This document shows, in pieces, positions 11,722 to 22,024 of a DNA stretch of 64,000 bases (within the stretch, counting starts at the first letter, position 1; every line of letters starts with the position of its first letter). This DNA is from Ilyonectria destructans (taxonomy: Eukaryota > Ascomycota > Sordariomycetes > Hypocreales > Nectriaceae), in assembly GCA_020740775.1 (NCBI GenBank), contig JAHEWK010000016.1, positions 930,001 to 994,000 of the forward strand, in the 5' to 3' direction. The position numbers were made by a program, and so were the translations under genes. The notes below the pieces were generated by a model. The model did no database searches. It was not told the DNA's origin and was given only the letters and a program-made list of their open reading frames with translations.

Positions 11722-14054
11722 AGTTGGTTGTACGACTGTGTTTTCTCAAAGTTAAAATCATAAAATTAAAGAATATTAGGGCTGAGTCCAAGATACCTAC
11801 TTCGTTTATTCACTAAAAGGAGAGTAGGTGGAATATTATAGGAATACTGATAAGGACCAGGCAGAGCAGATAGAGGCAGGAGGAACAGAAAAGTGAAAGT
11901 GAGGGGAAGCTCGAGATGGGGTCTTTTATATTGGGTATTAGAAGATGACCCTGTATTGCGAAACCTCTGATATATCGATATCCTGACCTTAGTCATAGTG
12001 GTGAGATTGGACCCAGAAAACCCTTCTAGAGAAAAGAGGGGGCCGAAGGCATTCTAGGTCAGTACAATCATCAGATTCTGGATGCACTCTCTATTAAACA
12101 CTAAGACCCAGATTGAATGAACTGTAACAGATCTAATATACTCTCTAGTGGGGGCGTATTTAAATATAAGGGTAGAGGTAAGTTTACTAAATAGATTTTA
12201 ATAACTACACTATTATATATAAAATAATATATTTATAACTGGCAGCAGTTTTATACTACTCGGCTACAGGAGGAACATCTAGTTATTTATGAGGCAAACA
12301 GGCATTCTTCAGACTAAGAGCGTTCCTTAGGCGAATCTGCCTCTTTTTATCTGTGCCGTTCGTAGGACGCCCAAGCAATACCAGTAAGAGGCACAGCATT
12401 TAGCCCGACGATTATAACACTGGTATATCTTTCTACCGATAGGAGGATGAAGATGGGTTCGATGGCTATGTATCTGCGCCATCTACGCTGCATTCAGTGC
12501 TACCTAAGCCAAAGCGGGCGTAGGGCATTGGTGTGCTAGAATAAAAGACTACTATATGGTGGGTTCCGGGTTATGTATTTTAACGTCATTCGTGTCACTA
12601 AGCGGAGAAGCTTAAAAGAAGACTGCAAGCGTATAAAAGCTGAATCCTAATGAACGTACAGTGGGCATCATGTCTCAACATGAAGCCGCACCATCTCAGA
12701 GGAAGTGCAAGTGCACAGTGTGAGCTGAATCATGGAAAAGGCACAAAGAAAACCGATTGCCTCTTCCTGGCTATTATTAGGTGCTCTAGTATTTGCTTTC
12801 ACGGTGTGTCTGAGACGGGTGTGAGGTTTTCGCCACCTTGCCTGACTCGACCCCTACGACAACGCAAATTCAGTCCAGTATAAATGCGATAAGCAGAGCT
12901 CGAGTCTGAAGGAGTAGTTGGACCAATCATCTAGGTATCCATCATCATCGTTGGGCAGAGCGGGGTCCCCGCGGACCCCCCAGGGGCGTCGGCGCCGGAG
13001 TTGCGGAACTGGGGCGGGCGGCAGGCGAGAATAATGATGATGATGGTGGAGATGAAGAATGCGACTGTTGAGAATCCGATTCTGAGCCCGCTTGTAATTA
13101 CCATGGATCAATCGCTGGCTGAGACTGCAGATTGGTACCGTGCTGAGTGACATCGGCTAGCAGTGGCTTATACCGTTCATCGTAGAATTAGCTTGTCCGG
13201 TTACTGACGAGAACGTCGCAATTCTAGCAGAAGTACTGGAGTTTCCCTGTTGGAGCATATTCTAATATTGAATTGCCGTCCTCGCCGCAAGCAATCGGGA
13301 TAGGACAGGGTAAGGCTCCCTGTCCCGACGACGTTCCGTTGTTAGTTGGAGGCGGCGGCACGTGGGCGCCCTGACCTCGACGGTTAGCCACCAATGGTTT
13401 TGTCAGACGTCATAACGAAAGAGGACCAAAAAGGTCTAGAGAGAAGACTATTACATGGCCATGTATTCGGTCTGCTGTCTCGCCTGAACTTGGCGGGGCT
13501 ATGGTGCGGGCCATGATGCGGGCCGAGATGTCGGCACCGCCCATGTGGTTGTCTGCAGGCCCGCGTCGTTTCTTTCGCGAATAAGAATCTGACCAAAGCT
13601 CGGTAATCGTGAGGCTTTATCGGCGACAAGGGCTTGGATGCTCTAGATGCAGCACTCGTGAGGGGGCTGTGTGTCGGGCAGCTTTGACAGTGGTGTTGGG
13701 CTTTCTGGTGCATTGGCTGACAATCCAATCAAAGCCACTATCCCGGCTGTTCTCGTCTTCCCAGCCCGCAAGGCAGATGTCTTTGGGGCTGAGCAGGGTT
13801 CCACCTCTTGGATTAGCCTTCTAGCGTCTGGTTACAGCTGTGCATCTCCTCCGTGCAATGAATCTCTGGCCATTTTGTCAGCGCAGTCACTTTGAAGTGA
13901 CCGCGCAAGCAACCTACGATCGCCAAACGTACATACGCCACGGCGTACTTAAGAAGCCATACATCCCGTGTAATTCACGAAATGTGCTCTACTATGCATT
14001 CACTGAGCTTCAAACATCACCGACCCTGGACTTACAGCAACAACGAAGCACGTC
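11722..14054. other. 2.3-kb gene-poor, AT-rich stretch
   Basis: Mostly non-coding. It includes an AT-rich run around 12.17-12.24 kb and purine-rich DNA near 11.86-12.1 kb that may be an old repeat. The only item worth naming is a 57-codon frame with a predicted membrane helix (12931..13104, listed separately). Confidence 0.45.
12931..13104 (-). CDS. Possible 57-aa single-pass membrane peptide
   Basis: An ATG-initiated frame of 57 codons. After about 10 residues it has a very hydrophobic segment (VAFFISTIIIIILAC), followed by a Pro/Gly-rich tail ending in MMMDT. The hydrophobic stretch could be a membrane anchor. It may be a fragment of a larger gene or a chance frame, as nothing else supports it: no homolog recognised, no splice context. 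Confidence 0.2.
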   Translation of the reverse strand: MVITSGLRIGFSTVAFFISTIIIIILACRPPQFRNSGADAPGGSAGTPLCPTMMMDT

Positions 14055-14567
14055 ATGGGATCGAAAGCCAAGGCCAAGGCCAAACCCAAACCCAAAGCCC
14101 GCCGCCGCGGAGGACATACCCATCAGTCATCCCCCCCACCACCGCCTCCGGACCCAGGGCCGGACACGATCAAAAAACTACAGGATGCCGCCTTCGCCTT
14201 TTTTGGCGATGGAGATGGCAAGGCGCCGTGTGCAGTGTCGCAGACGGACTTGGCCACTCTTCTGAGCAGACTAGGCTATGAGGAAAAAACACGAAACGGA
14301 AGCCACATCACGTTTAGCAAATCGGACGGGTGCGATTTTCCAAATCTTGGACAGGACAGCATCACTCTCTTTATAATCCACGGGAAACAGAAAACGAAAG
14401 CCGACCGTAAAAAAGTCAAGCAGTGGAAGTCCACTCTCGAGAAGCGGGGAATAACCCTGGAGTCGATCGATAAGCATTGTCGAAAACGTTATATGGCAAC
14501 GGCGTGCTTGAATTCGGAGCCAACCACATCTATCGCCGCTCGAGCATGGGGCGCTCGACGGACATGA
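14055..14567 (+). CDS. Small basic protein with a HicA-like segment
   Basis: One exon, 170 aa. The first 20 residues are Lys/Ala/Pro-rich (KAKAKAKPKPKARRR), followed by a proline run. Residues 38-135 then read like a compact alpha/beta domain: a Leu-rich helix (DLATLLSRLGY), KTRNGSHITFSKSDG, and a later ITLFIIHGKQKTKADRKKVKQW helix. The G-S-H-x-x-F pattern after a short helix, followed by a basic helix, is reminiscent of the HicA dsRBD-like fold (mRNA interferases), known as stand-alone domains in some fungi. That match is weak and by eye only. The Lys-rich start suggests RNA or DNA binding or nuclear localisation. Start chosen at the first ATG of the frame. Confidence 0.45.
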   Translation: MGSKAKAKAKPKPKARRRGGHTHQSSPPPPPPDPGPDTIKKLQDAAFAFFGDGDGKAPCAVSQTDLATLLSRLGYEEKTRNGSHITFSKSDGCDFPNLGQDSITLFIIHGKQKTKADRKKVKQWKSTLEKRGITLESIDKHCRKRYMATACLNSEPTTSIAARAWGARRT

Positions 14568-16249
14568 GGGCCTCACCAAGGCATGAACGAGGTGCATGGG
14601 CATGCTCCATCTCCATGGAGCCAAAGAAAAAAACGAGCCATTCCCGTTCCACGACCTAGATTCCAAATGAATCTCCTGCTTAGTCTAGGAGATCTAGTTC
14701 GCCTCTACGATTTCCGACGACTTCACTTACCGACCGTGGACCGTCCCAGCTCGCCACGACCCTCAACCAGCATGCAACCAACACCAGCACCGAAAGCCTC
14801 GACAACCTCCGCGAGTTCCAGCTCAAGTCGATCCAGGTCTCCACCCTCCTCGAGGTCAGGGTCTACACCACTGTCCAGTAGCTGTAGGAGGAGTTTGGCT
14901 GGGGCGACGGATGCATAGCTTGATTGGTATCCTGCACTGGTTAGAAACCGAGATCGGCTGGACGATTGGGGTGGCAAGCAGATGTGTGTTCATTCATTGC
15001 AAGGTGGATTGCAAGGTGGATTGCAAGGTGGATTGCAAGGTGGATTGCAAGGCGGATTACCAGGCGGGAAGCAAATCGCAGGTTGGGCTCGCCACAGGCA
15101 AAAGCCCCGATAGGGCCCCGGGGAGGCTTCCGAAGGGACGAAGCAGGCCCAGGTGCCACTGTTGAAGGGAGCCCATCACCGCCAACGGGGCTGTGGCCAC
15201 AGGCAGCCAGGGCCTAGATCATCCCAACACGCATCTTTCACCTCTTATCGATGACTACCACCACAACACGGCCACGCCGTAGCATCTTTGCTCCCCCCCT
15301 GTCAGCACCAACCAGTTGGGTGTCACATCAATAATATCCTCCCAGAGTGGAGATGGATATTTGAGTGGCAACTCTATAGTGGGTGGAGATTTGCAGGTTC
15401 CCAGTCGCTTCTATGCCCCAGACTTGACTCTCTGGCGGGAATGACCTGTAAGCCATTTGGCACGAGAGGGTAGCCCAGAGTGACATACTGGGCATGCATT
15501 GCGTCGCACCAACGCGGAAAGAGTTCGATTAAGCACGCAAAAGTAGTGCCCATCGTCTGCTCCCTTGCTGGCACAGGTGATGCAGCATCGAACTTCTGAC
15601 GATCGCCTTGGTAGGACGAGCCACTAAAATTGGCACGTAGCGGTCGTTTCGTTGCTCATCACCCGTGAGGTAAGTCCCCCTACCCAGCTTCCCGCCCTTG
15701 CTCTGCGGCCCGACGTTTAGCGTCTTTATCGTGGGGGTACCCCAGATGACGTATTGGCCTGTGTGGAAGACTACCCCTGGGAAGAGCGTTGCTGTCGGTC
15801 ATGATTCAAGAAGAGTGGCCCTCTTCTTGTTTTCTTTCAGCGAGCTCTTGCAAGTACTCTGCAGTATCATCGTGATGTTCTGATTGATGTGTGATGTCGT
15901 TGTGGCGCTGGTGGGTGCTGAGTCTTGGATGTTGCCATTACGGGTAGTTGTGCTAGATACAGTGCGCTGCCGCGGAAATAAGTGTATCTGCACCGTGCGT
16001 CACTCCTCCGTGGGCTCCTCAGGCCGGCGCTGGAGCAAAACACCCTTCTAAGTCATTCCTCAAAGTTGCTCTCCCAGCTACCCAGTGCTCACCGCAATAT
16101 AACCTTGTTTCTTTGCTCATTTTCAGACGAAAGCTGTAGCCAATACTACAAACCCGACTGGTTCCAGGCGATCAGGCTATACTCAGGTCTAAACATAGCC
16201 AAATCTGAGACTAATCTAACCGTCGCCGACACCCCGCTCCGTAGCAGCC
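14568..16249. other. Spacer with a 12-bp minisatellite and gene fragments
   Basis: No intact gene is recognised. Between 14.6 and 14.9 kb several short frames change phase in a way that suggests decayed coding DNA, but no family can be named. A 12-bp minisatellite follows at 15.0 kb. The last few hundred bases are the promoter side of the dehydrogenase gene. Confidence 0.4.
14999..15058. repeat. 12-bp minisatellite, five units
   Basis: Five perfect or near-perfect copies of GCAAGGTGGATT (the last has C for T), followed by two decayed units. Being a multiple of three it stays open in several frames, which explains the repetitive short frames on both strands. I see no reason to call it coding. 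Confidence 0.9.
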
Positions 16250-17351
16250 ATGTCTCAAGCAGCACACAGCGGCAGAAAGCCACGGGTGGTCGCCCTCGGA
16301 ACCCCCAAATTCGTCGGCGACGACTACCTAGCCGAGTTTAAGAAGGACTTTGACTACGCTGTCCGTATATCCATCCCTCTGCTGCAACAACCAGTAGTCA
16401 AGGCGATACCATCCATGTAGCTGACCCTTGTACGAGCAGGTCCTCGATGTGAAGAACCATCAGGAAACATTGGAGAAATTGCCGGCTATGGTCAAGGAAC
16501 ATGGCCCTATCGATGCCTTCATTATTCGGATGGGCAGAGGTCCTTACCATCCATTCAACGAGGCCATGTTTAAACCCCTCACCCCGCACTGCCGTATTAT
16601 CGCGTCAGCAGCCGCCGGTTACGACGACTTCGACATCGACTGGCTAACGCAAAACAATATCTGGTTCTGCAACAGCCTCGATGCGGTCGCAGAGGCCACG
16701 GCCGACATGTCCTTCTTCTTGACTCTGGCCGTTATACGGGACACATCCCGGGCGGAGCGCTGTGCGCGCGAAGGTCTGTGGAAGGATCCAGTGGTTCCCA
16801 GCAAGGATCCGTCGGGAATGACGCTGGGGATTGTTGGCATGGGTGCCATTGGCAAGCATCTGGCGAAACGAGCGGCCGCATTCAACATGCGGATCAAGTA
16901 CTACAATCGCCGGCAATTGGGTGCAGACGACGAGGCCAAGTACAGTGCGACATACTGCGCTTCCCTGCATGAGCTGCTCAGCCAGTCCGATGTCGTGTCA
17001 ATAAATTGCCCACTAAACGCCGAGACGACGAATCTCATCTCGACCGAAGAGTTCGCAGTGATGAAGGAAGGGTCATTCATCGTCAACACGTCTCGCGGTC
17101 CTGTGATTGACGAGCCGGCTCTCATTGAGGCTTTGGAGAGCGGCAAGATTGCACGGGCTGGGCTTGATGTGTTTTGGAACGAGCCAAACATCAACGCATA
17201 CTTCAAAACCAGCGACAAGGTCGCTATTCAGCCTCATGTGGGAGGATTGACCGATGTGGCGTTTCAAAGGGGTGAGAGGGAGTGCTTTGAGAACATCAAG
17301 GCATTATTCAAGACCGGACGTCCGGTTGCTCCAGTAAACGAGGTAGCTTAA
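16250..17351 (+). CDS. D-isomer-specific 2-hydroxyacid dehydrogenase (glyoxylate/hydroxypyruvate reductase-like)
   Basis: Two exons, 16250..16360 and 16440..17351, 340 aa. The 79-nt intron uses a GTCCGT donor. That junction is the one that joins FDYA to VLDVKNH in frame, as the family requires. The N-terminal part is the substrate-binding domain (ALGTPKFVGDDYLAEF; RIIASAAAGYDDFDIDWL). The NAD(P)-binding Rossmann motif is GIVGMGAIGK. Catalytic residues are visible: Arg in NTSRGP (about residue 256), Glu in FWNEP (about 285) and His in QPHVGG (about 303). Family members reduce 2-keto acids such as glyoxylate, hydroxypyruvate or branched 2-keto acids to D-2-hydroxy acids. There is no organelle-targeting peptide, so it is probably cytosolic. 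The exact substrate cannot be told from sequence. Confidence 0.9.
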
Positions 17352-18021
17352 GCTAGCGACTGATAGTTCTAATCATCAACGGTTAGATTCGGCATATTAA
17401 AAAAGGAATATGCTTTGTCGGGTATGAGGCATAATTACGGGCTCTGCGTGGTGACTCCGCCTCATGAGTGCCGAGCCGCAAGATCTTTAAACCAATCATC
17501 ACCTTCTCGTCCAATGACTTCTATCTGCCTCGTCAGAAGAAGGTTGGTGGCAAAGTAAAAATTAACCCTCTCCGTGACGGATTGTCTTGGCCGCGGTTTT
17601 GAAACACAATACAGCAGCCCACACTACCTTGACGTACAATAAGTGAGTGACGGGGCTTGCCGCCGAGGCTCTGCAGACATGGAACGCATGGAGTGACAAA
17701 CTTCGGCTCGGGGGCGCAGCAGTCCCGTTCGGGACGACTTCTGGCGATGTCGTCTGGATCAGTAGTGGAAACATCTTACTCACTAATGCCAATCCGTTGC
17801 CGGATTTCGCGGGCCAAATCTCTGGGAGCCAAGTGGAATAGAGATGTTTTAGGTATCGGAGTAAATGTTCTCAAGCGTAAATGTGGAGAGACTGTCAATG
17901 AGGAGGGATCAGGTATATAGCCAGCTGAACAAAAGCATCATCAACTAAACAAGAATATCCTCGGCCAAAGAAGCATCCTTCTCGCACAACTCCGGGCTTA
18001 CCAGCAAGTGTCACAACCCTT
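17352..18021. other. Convergent spacer between dehydrogenase and PP2C genes
   Basis: Holds the 3' ends of two convergent genes. No frame longer than 90 codons and no recognisable motif. Confidence 0.6.
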
Positions 18022-19671
18022 CTATCGAGACTCACTCACGCCAAACACTCTCCTCCACCCGTTGCTCTGGTAAGGATCCTTGAAGAAAATCACCTGCACT
18101 GTCATGTCATCCCTCACATTCCGGCTCATCGGCGCGTACGTCGTCACGGCGCCCAGGAACAGCTTCCTCCTCGATCCGCCAAGCGCGTTCTTGACCAGGC
18201 ACACGGCCGCGCTGTCGAGGTCTTCGATGGCAAAGTGCTCCGGCGTGGCCGTCCAGCCGTCCTCGAGCCCGCCGACGTGCTTGGTTTCCTTGACTGGCTC
18301 GGGCTTGCCGGTCTTCTTGGCCGCGAGCCAGCGCGACACGCAGGTGACGGCGTCTTCGTTGCTGATCATATCCCAGAGGCCGTCGGACGCGAGAATCACA
18401 AAGTCGTCCGTCTGGATCTGGCGCGTCGTGACCTCGGGCTCGGCGGACATGTACGGGGGCGTCAAGTACTTGGGCCGCGGGCTGGTGCCGTAAAAGTCCT
18501 CCTTTGCCGTCGTGATCTGCTCCTTGGTCCACTTCCAGCGGTGGTCGCCAAAGGCTCTCGTCACCGCGAGGCCAAGAAGCCGGCCGGAGCTGGGGCTCAG
18601 GATGTCGTCTTTTTCTCCCGGGTGCTCGCGGTCGATGCGGTCGACCTCGCCCTTGTTGAAGCCGGTCTGGTCGAGGCTCAGCTGGTCAGCTTGGAACTGC
18701 TGGGCCGTCGCTGACCAGGCGCCACGGACAGCGCGGGAGTCTCCCGTGACGGCAGTGCGAAGGGTCGATGTCTGGGGATCATAGATGGAAAGAAGGGCAC
18801 AGCTTCCGGCGATGGCGGGGGCAATAGCGGAGATGACCTCGGCGGCACCAGGCTCGTAGCCAGCCTTGATGGCGTTGGTCGCATCGGCAGTGATGCGGTC
18901 ATCAAGACGAACAAAGGCGTTCTTGATAGCGTCGTCCACCAGGTTGCCAGAAGTCTCGGCAGCCACGCGGGACAAGGCCGCCGACACATACGAGACGAGG
19001 GACTGCTTCAACACCTTGGAAGTAGCCCAACCACTACACGATAAGATCCGAATCAGCTCTTGTTCGACTCGACATCTCCCCACCAGGGATACTTACGCGT
19101 GTCCATCGTAGACTCCCGAATAGAGAGTCTTGGCCCCGTCAACGCCCTTGGCCACGGCGAGATCCCACTCGTCCTCGACTGGGTGGTTGCTCGACACGCG
19201 GACCACGTCCACGCGGCCCTGCGCTTTGCCTTGGCCCTCAAAGACGAAGCTACGGGCTTCCTTGCGCAGCTTGGCATCGGCGGCTTTGAGATCGAGGACT
19301 TCCACGGGAGACTCGACGGGCACCAGCTCCTCCGACGCCGCGGCTTCGATAGGCGGGACGGGTGAAGGCGCAGAGTCACGCACGTTGTCGTACACAGTCC
19401 AGACTATCTGAATCGCAATGGCCAAGAGAATCAGCCGCCGCCACTCCTCACGGGTCTTGGGGACCTCCTCCCACAACCGCCTCTTGGTGCGCTCCCACTT
19501 GGAACTCCTAGCCGCCTCGGCCGCACCCGTGAAGGGCTTGCCGGCACCCGCCTCCGAAGTCTTGGGCGTTCCGGTTGACGAGAGGCGCGTCCACGTTGCA
19601 GAAGGCGCACGAACTCCCCGGTTAACCAGTAGCCGCGCCGCCCACGCATTTCCCAAAGGCCTGCGAATCAT
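18022..19671 (-). CDS. Mitochondrial PP2C-type Ser/Thr protein phosphatase (Ptc5/PDP-like)
   Basis: Two exons, 19097..19671 and 18022..19033, 528 aa. The 63-nt intron (GTAAGT...GTAG) interrupts the DGHAG motif. The N-terminus is basic and hydroxylated (MIRRPLGNAWAARLL; THR/SER-rich after it), as in mitochondrial presequences, followed by one membrane segment at residues 79-95 (LILLAIAIQIVWTVY). PP2C motifs in order: YDGHAGWATS (about 188), GSCALLSIYD with TGDSRAV, LAVTRAFGDHRWKW, ILASDGLWDMIS and RDDMTVQVIFF. All metal-binding aspartates are present. Family knowledge: a DGHA rather than DGHG signature and a presequence plus a single helix point to the Ptc5/pyruvate dehydrogenase phosphatase branch, acting at the inner membrane on the PDH complex. 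That role is inferred. Confidence 0.85.
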
Positions 19672-20387
19672 GGTGTTGCCGATGCGCCTTCAGTCACGGC
19701 CGTCACTCCGAGCGTGAAGAGCGGAGGTTGGTTGGTTGGCTGTCTGGGATAACCGTTTGCTAGACAAGTCGCAAAGCGCTAACCTGCCGCGAGACACGAT
19801 GAAAAAAATGCAAAAAAGATAAAAACTACCGAGACACCGGCTTGGAAGGACGTCGCGTGAGACCAGCAAGGCTATGGTCTCGGAGAAGGGAGTTTGTTTG
19901 CTGGTTTGTCACTTTGTCTCACGGAACAACGCTGCACTAGATAATTAGTGGCCAGCAAACCAGAATGGCGGAAATTATCCGGCTACCCTGCACCTGACAG
20001 GGTATTGTCACGTCTTGAGTGGTTTGACATCATTAACAGCAGATATCAGATGTGTTTGAATGCGAGTTTAGTTTCTTACTCTTTAGGAACGAATGGAAGC
20101 TATTGACATGCTTCATCGTCTTGTCTTTTGTTTCGTTGACTCTTCTTGGTGTTGAACAGAGCTGCTTCGATGTGAAGATACGAGGTGGGGCTTATCAGGA
20201 ACCAACAACGGTATGTACTATCAAGCATCGGCAATGCAGTCCATCAAACAGCCTTCTAACCACACAACAATACAGCAACACAGCACAAGTTCATTCATGA
20301 GGAATCACACATTTATTGCCCGTAGACCCAGATATGTAAAACGCCATAACCGCAACCCAATGGTAATCAACCGCCGCGAAAACAGTT
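19672..20387. other. Spacer between PP2C and SSF1 genes
   Basis: Contains the PP2C promoter and the 3' flank of SSF1. No gene or structured RNA recognised. Confidence 0.6.
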
Positions 20388-21798
20388 TCAGAAATTGTTG
20401 GCAATATCCTCTTGCTCGTCCTCCCACTCGCCGTCCTCCTCCATTTTCTCGTGGACCTTGTACTCCGCGTCGCCAGCCAATCCCTCGCTGTCGAATTCCT
20501 CCACATCCATGTCGCTGTAGTAGTCATCGGCATCGTCATCGTCGTCGCCCTTGCCGCCGTTCTGCTCCTTGGCCTTCTTCTTCTTCTCGATGTTGTCCTT
20601 TTGCTCCTTCTTTCGCGCCTCCTTCTCCTGGTTCCGCTTCTGCCATCGCTTCTCTAGCTCCTTGATCTCCTGGTGGCTCTTGTGCACATACTCGTGCCAC
20701 ATGACCTTGCCCGAGCAGAGACCCTCCTCGACCTTGGTCAAGCGCAGGCGCATTCGGGGGCCAAGCTCAACGAGCTTTACGGCGCGGCGCTCGACGTTCT
20801 CGTCATCCGCCTCGGGCTCAGCGTCGTTCTCGGCAGCCGCTTGCCTGGCCTTAGCAGAGAGAACTTTCCTGGGCGCAGACTCGAGGATCTCAACCTCGGC
20901 ATCGGTGTCGAGCTCACTTCCACTAGTCGCATCCGTCATGTAGCCATCGCCGTTGTCGCCGCCAACCAAGAAGTCCGCAATGTCCTCAAGCTTGCCCAGG
21001 TTGGGCATCTTTCCTTTCTTGCTCGTCTTGGTCGACAAAAAGTGCTCGGCGGCATTCAGCCTTCGCAGGGGTTTTGACACACCCGTTGACCGTGTGGTGA
21101 TTGCGTAGTGTCTGAAGTTCACGATGAAGGTGCCATCATCTTCCTCCGACGCCTCGCGGTTTAGGAGGAGTACTCGCCGAATCGACTTGAGCGGTGTGGC
21201 TTGGGGATTGATGGGCGGGAAGAGGGACTGGAAGACGGTGGTGGCAAGGGACTCGAGGTGCTTGGGGACTTTGGATTTGGAGTCGGCGCCGGGGGTAGTG
21301 AAGTTGTTCATGACCAGCTGGAACGGGTTAGCGAGGGCGAGAATTTGAGATTTCCAGAGAGCTTACCAGAGGAGGAGTGATGTACTCCTTGCCGCCGCCC
21401 TTGGGGTGTCTTTGCGCTCTTTGGACATCCTTGCAGAGTGAGTACTTCTCGACCCGGAAGTTCAGTGTCGGGCCTCGGGGTGCGAGGGCCATTCGCAGGT
21501 TGGTGTTGCCGCTCTCGGACCGCGAGAACAGCATCAAGTGGGTGACACCCAGAGGACCGGCCATGACGGCGTAGTCCCTGAGCCTGTTGCCCCGGCGCTC
21601 CTTCAATCGGCTGGCAGTGCCGGGCTCCATGACCCTTCGCACGTCGGTTGCGAGCTGGCTGATGCTGGACCCGACTTCGCCGGCTCCAATTCGGATGACC
21701 ATGCTCTTGGGGTCCCGCGCGGTGGCATGGCCGGGCGCGTCCACCTCCGGGTTGTTGGCACCCAGGTGGGTTCTCTTCTTTGTGCGTTTGCGGGCCAT
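20388..21798 (-). CDS. SSF1: Ribosome biogenesis protein Ssf1/Ssf2 (Brix domain, Peter Pan family)
   Basis: Two exons, 21367..21798 and 20388..21317, 453 aa. The 49-nt intron (GTAAGC...CCAG) joins ITPPL to LVMNNF in frame. The start ATG gives the conserved basic N-terminus (MARKRTKKRTH). The Brix domain spans about residues 28-275: PKSMVIRIGAG, LKERRGNRLRDY, GPLGVTHLMLF, GPTLNFRVEKYSL, IRRVLLLN and FIVNFRHYAI. The C-terminal third has acidic stretches, the family signature VKLVELGPRMRLRLTKVEEGLCSGKVMWHE and a Lys/Arg/Glu-rich coiled region. In yeast, Ssf1/Ssf2 act in the nucleolus in 27S pre-rRNA processing for the 60S subunit. It is divergently transcribed from the RRP3 helicase gene with only 226 bp between the two start codons. 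Confidence 0.95.
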
Positions 21799-22024
21799 GA
21801 TGAATTGAGTTGGTAGTGAATGCGTGCAGTGAAGCTTCAAAAACCTGCAAACTAGAGGCTGGGCCTTTGTCGCAGGCGCAAGGAAAGAAAAAAAGTTTGG
21901 CGGGGATTGCGATAAGACTAGCGCACGTGCGATAACGAAACCCCACTAAAATTTTCTCGACCATGATGCTTTCTCTCGTCGGCGAAGTTTGTCTGCGATA
22001 TTGTCACTCCGCAAATCGCCCAAG
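21799..22024. promoter_or_regulatory. Bidirectional SSF1/RRP3 promoter with RRPE-like and E-box motifs
   Basis: This 226-bp spacer separates the start codons of two ribosome-biogenesis genes. It contains AAAATTTT at 21948-21955 (the core of the yeast RRPE element), a CACGTG E-box at 21924-21929, and two GCGATAA sequences at 21909-21916 and 21929-21935 that resemble the PAC element GCGATGAG. The motifs are seen directly; their function is inferred from yeast ribosome-biogenesis promoters. Confidence 0.6.
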
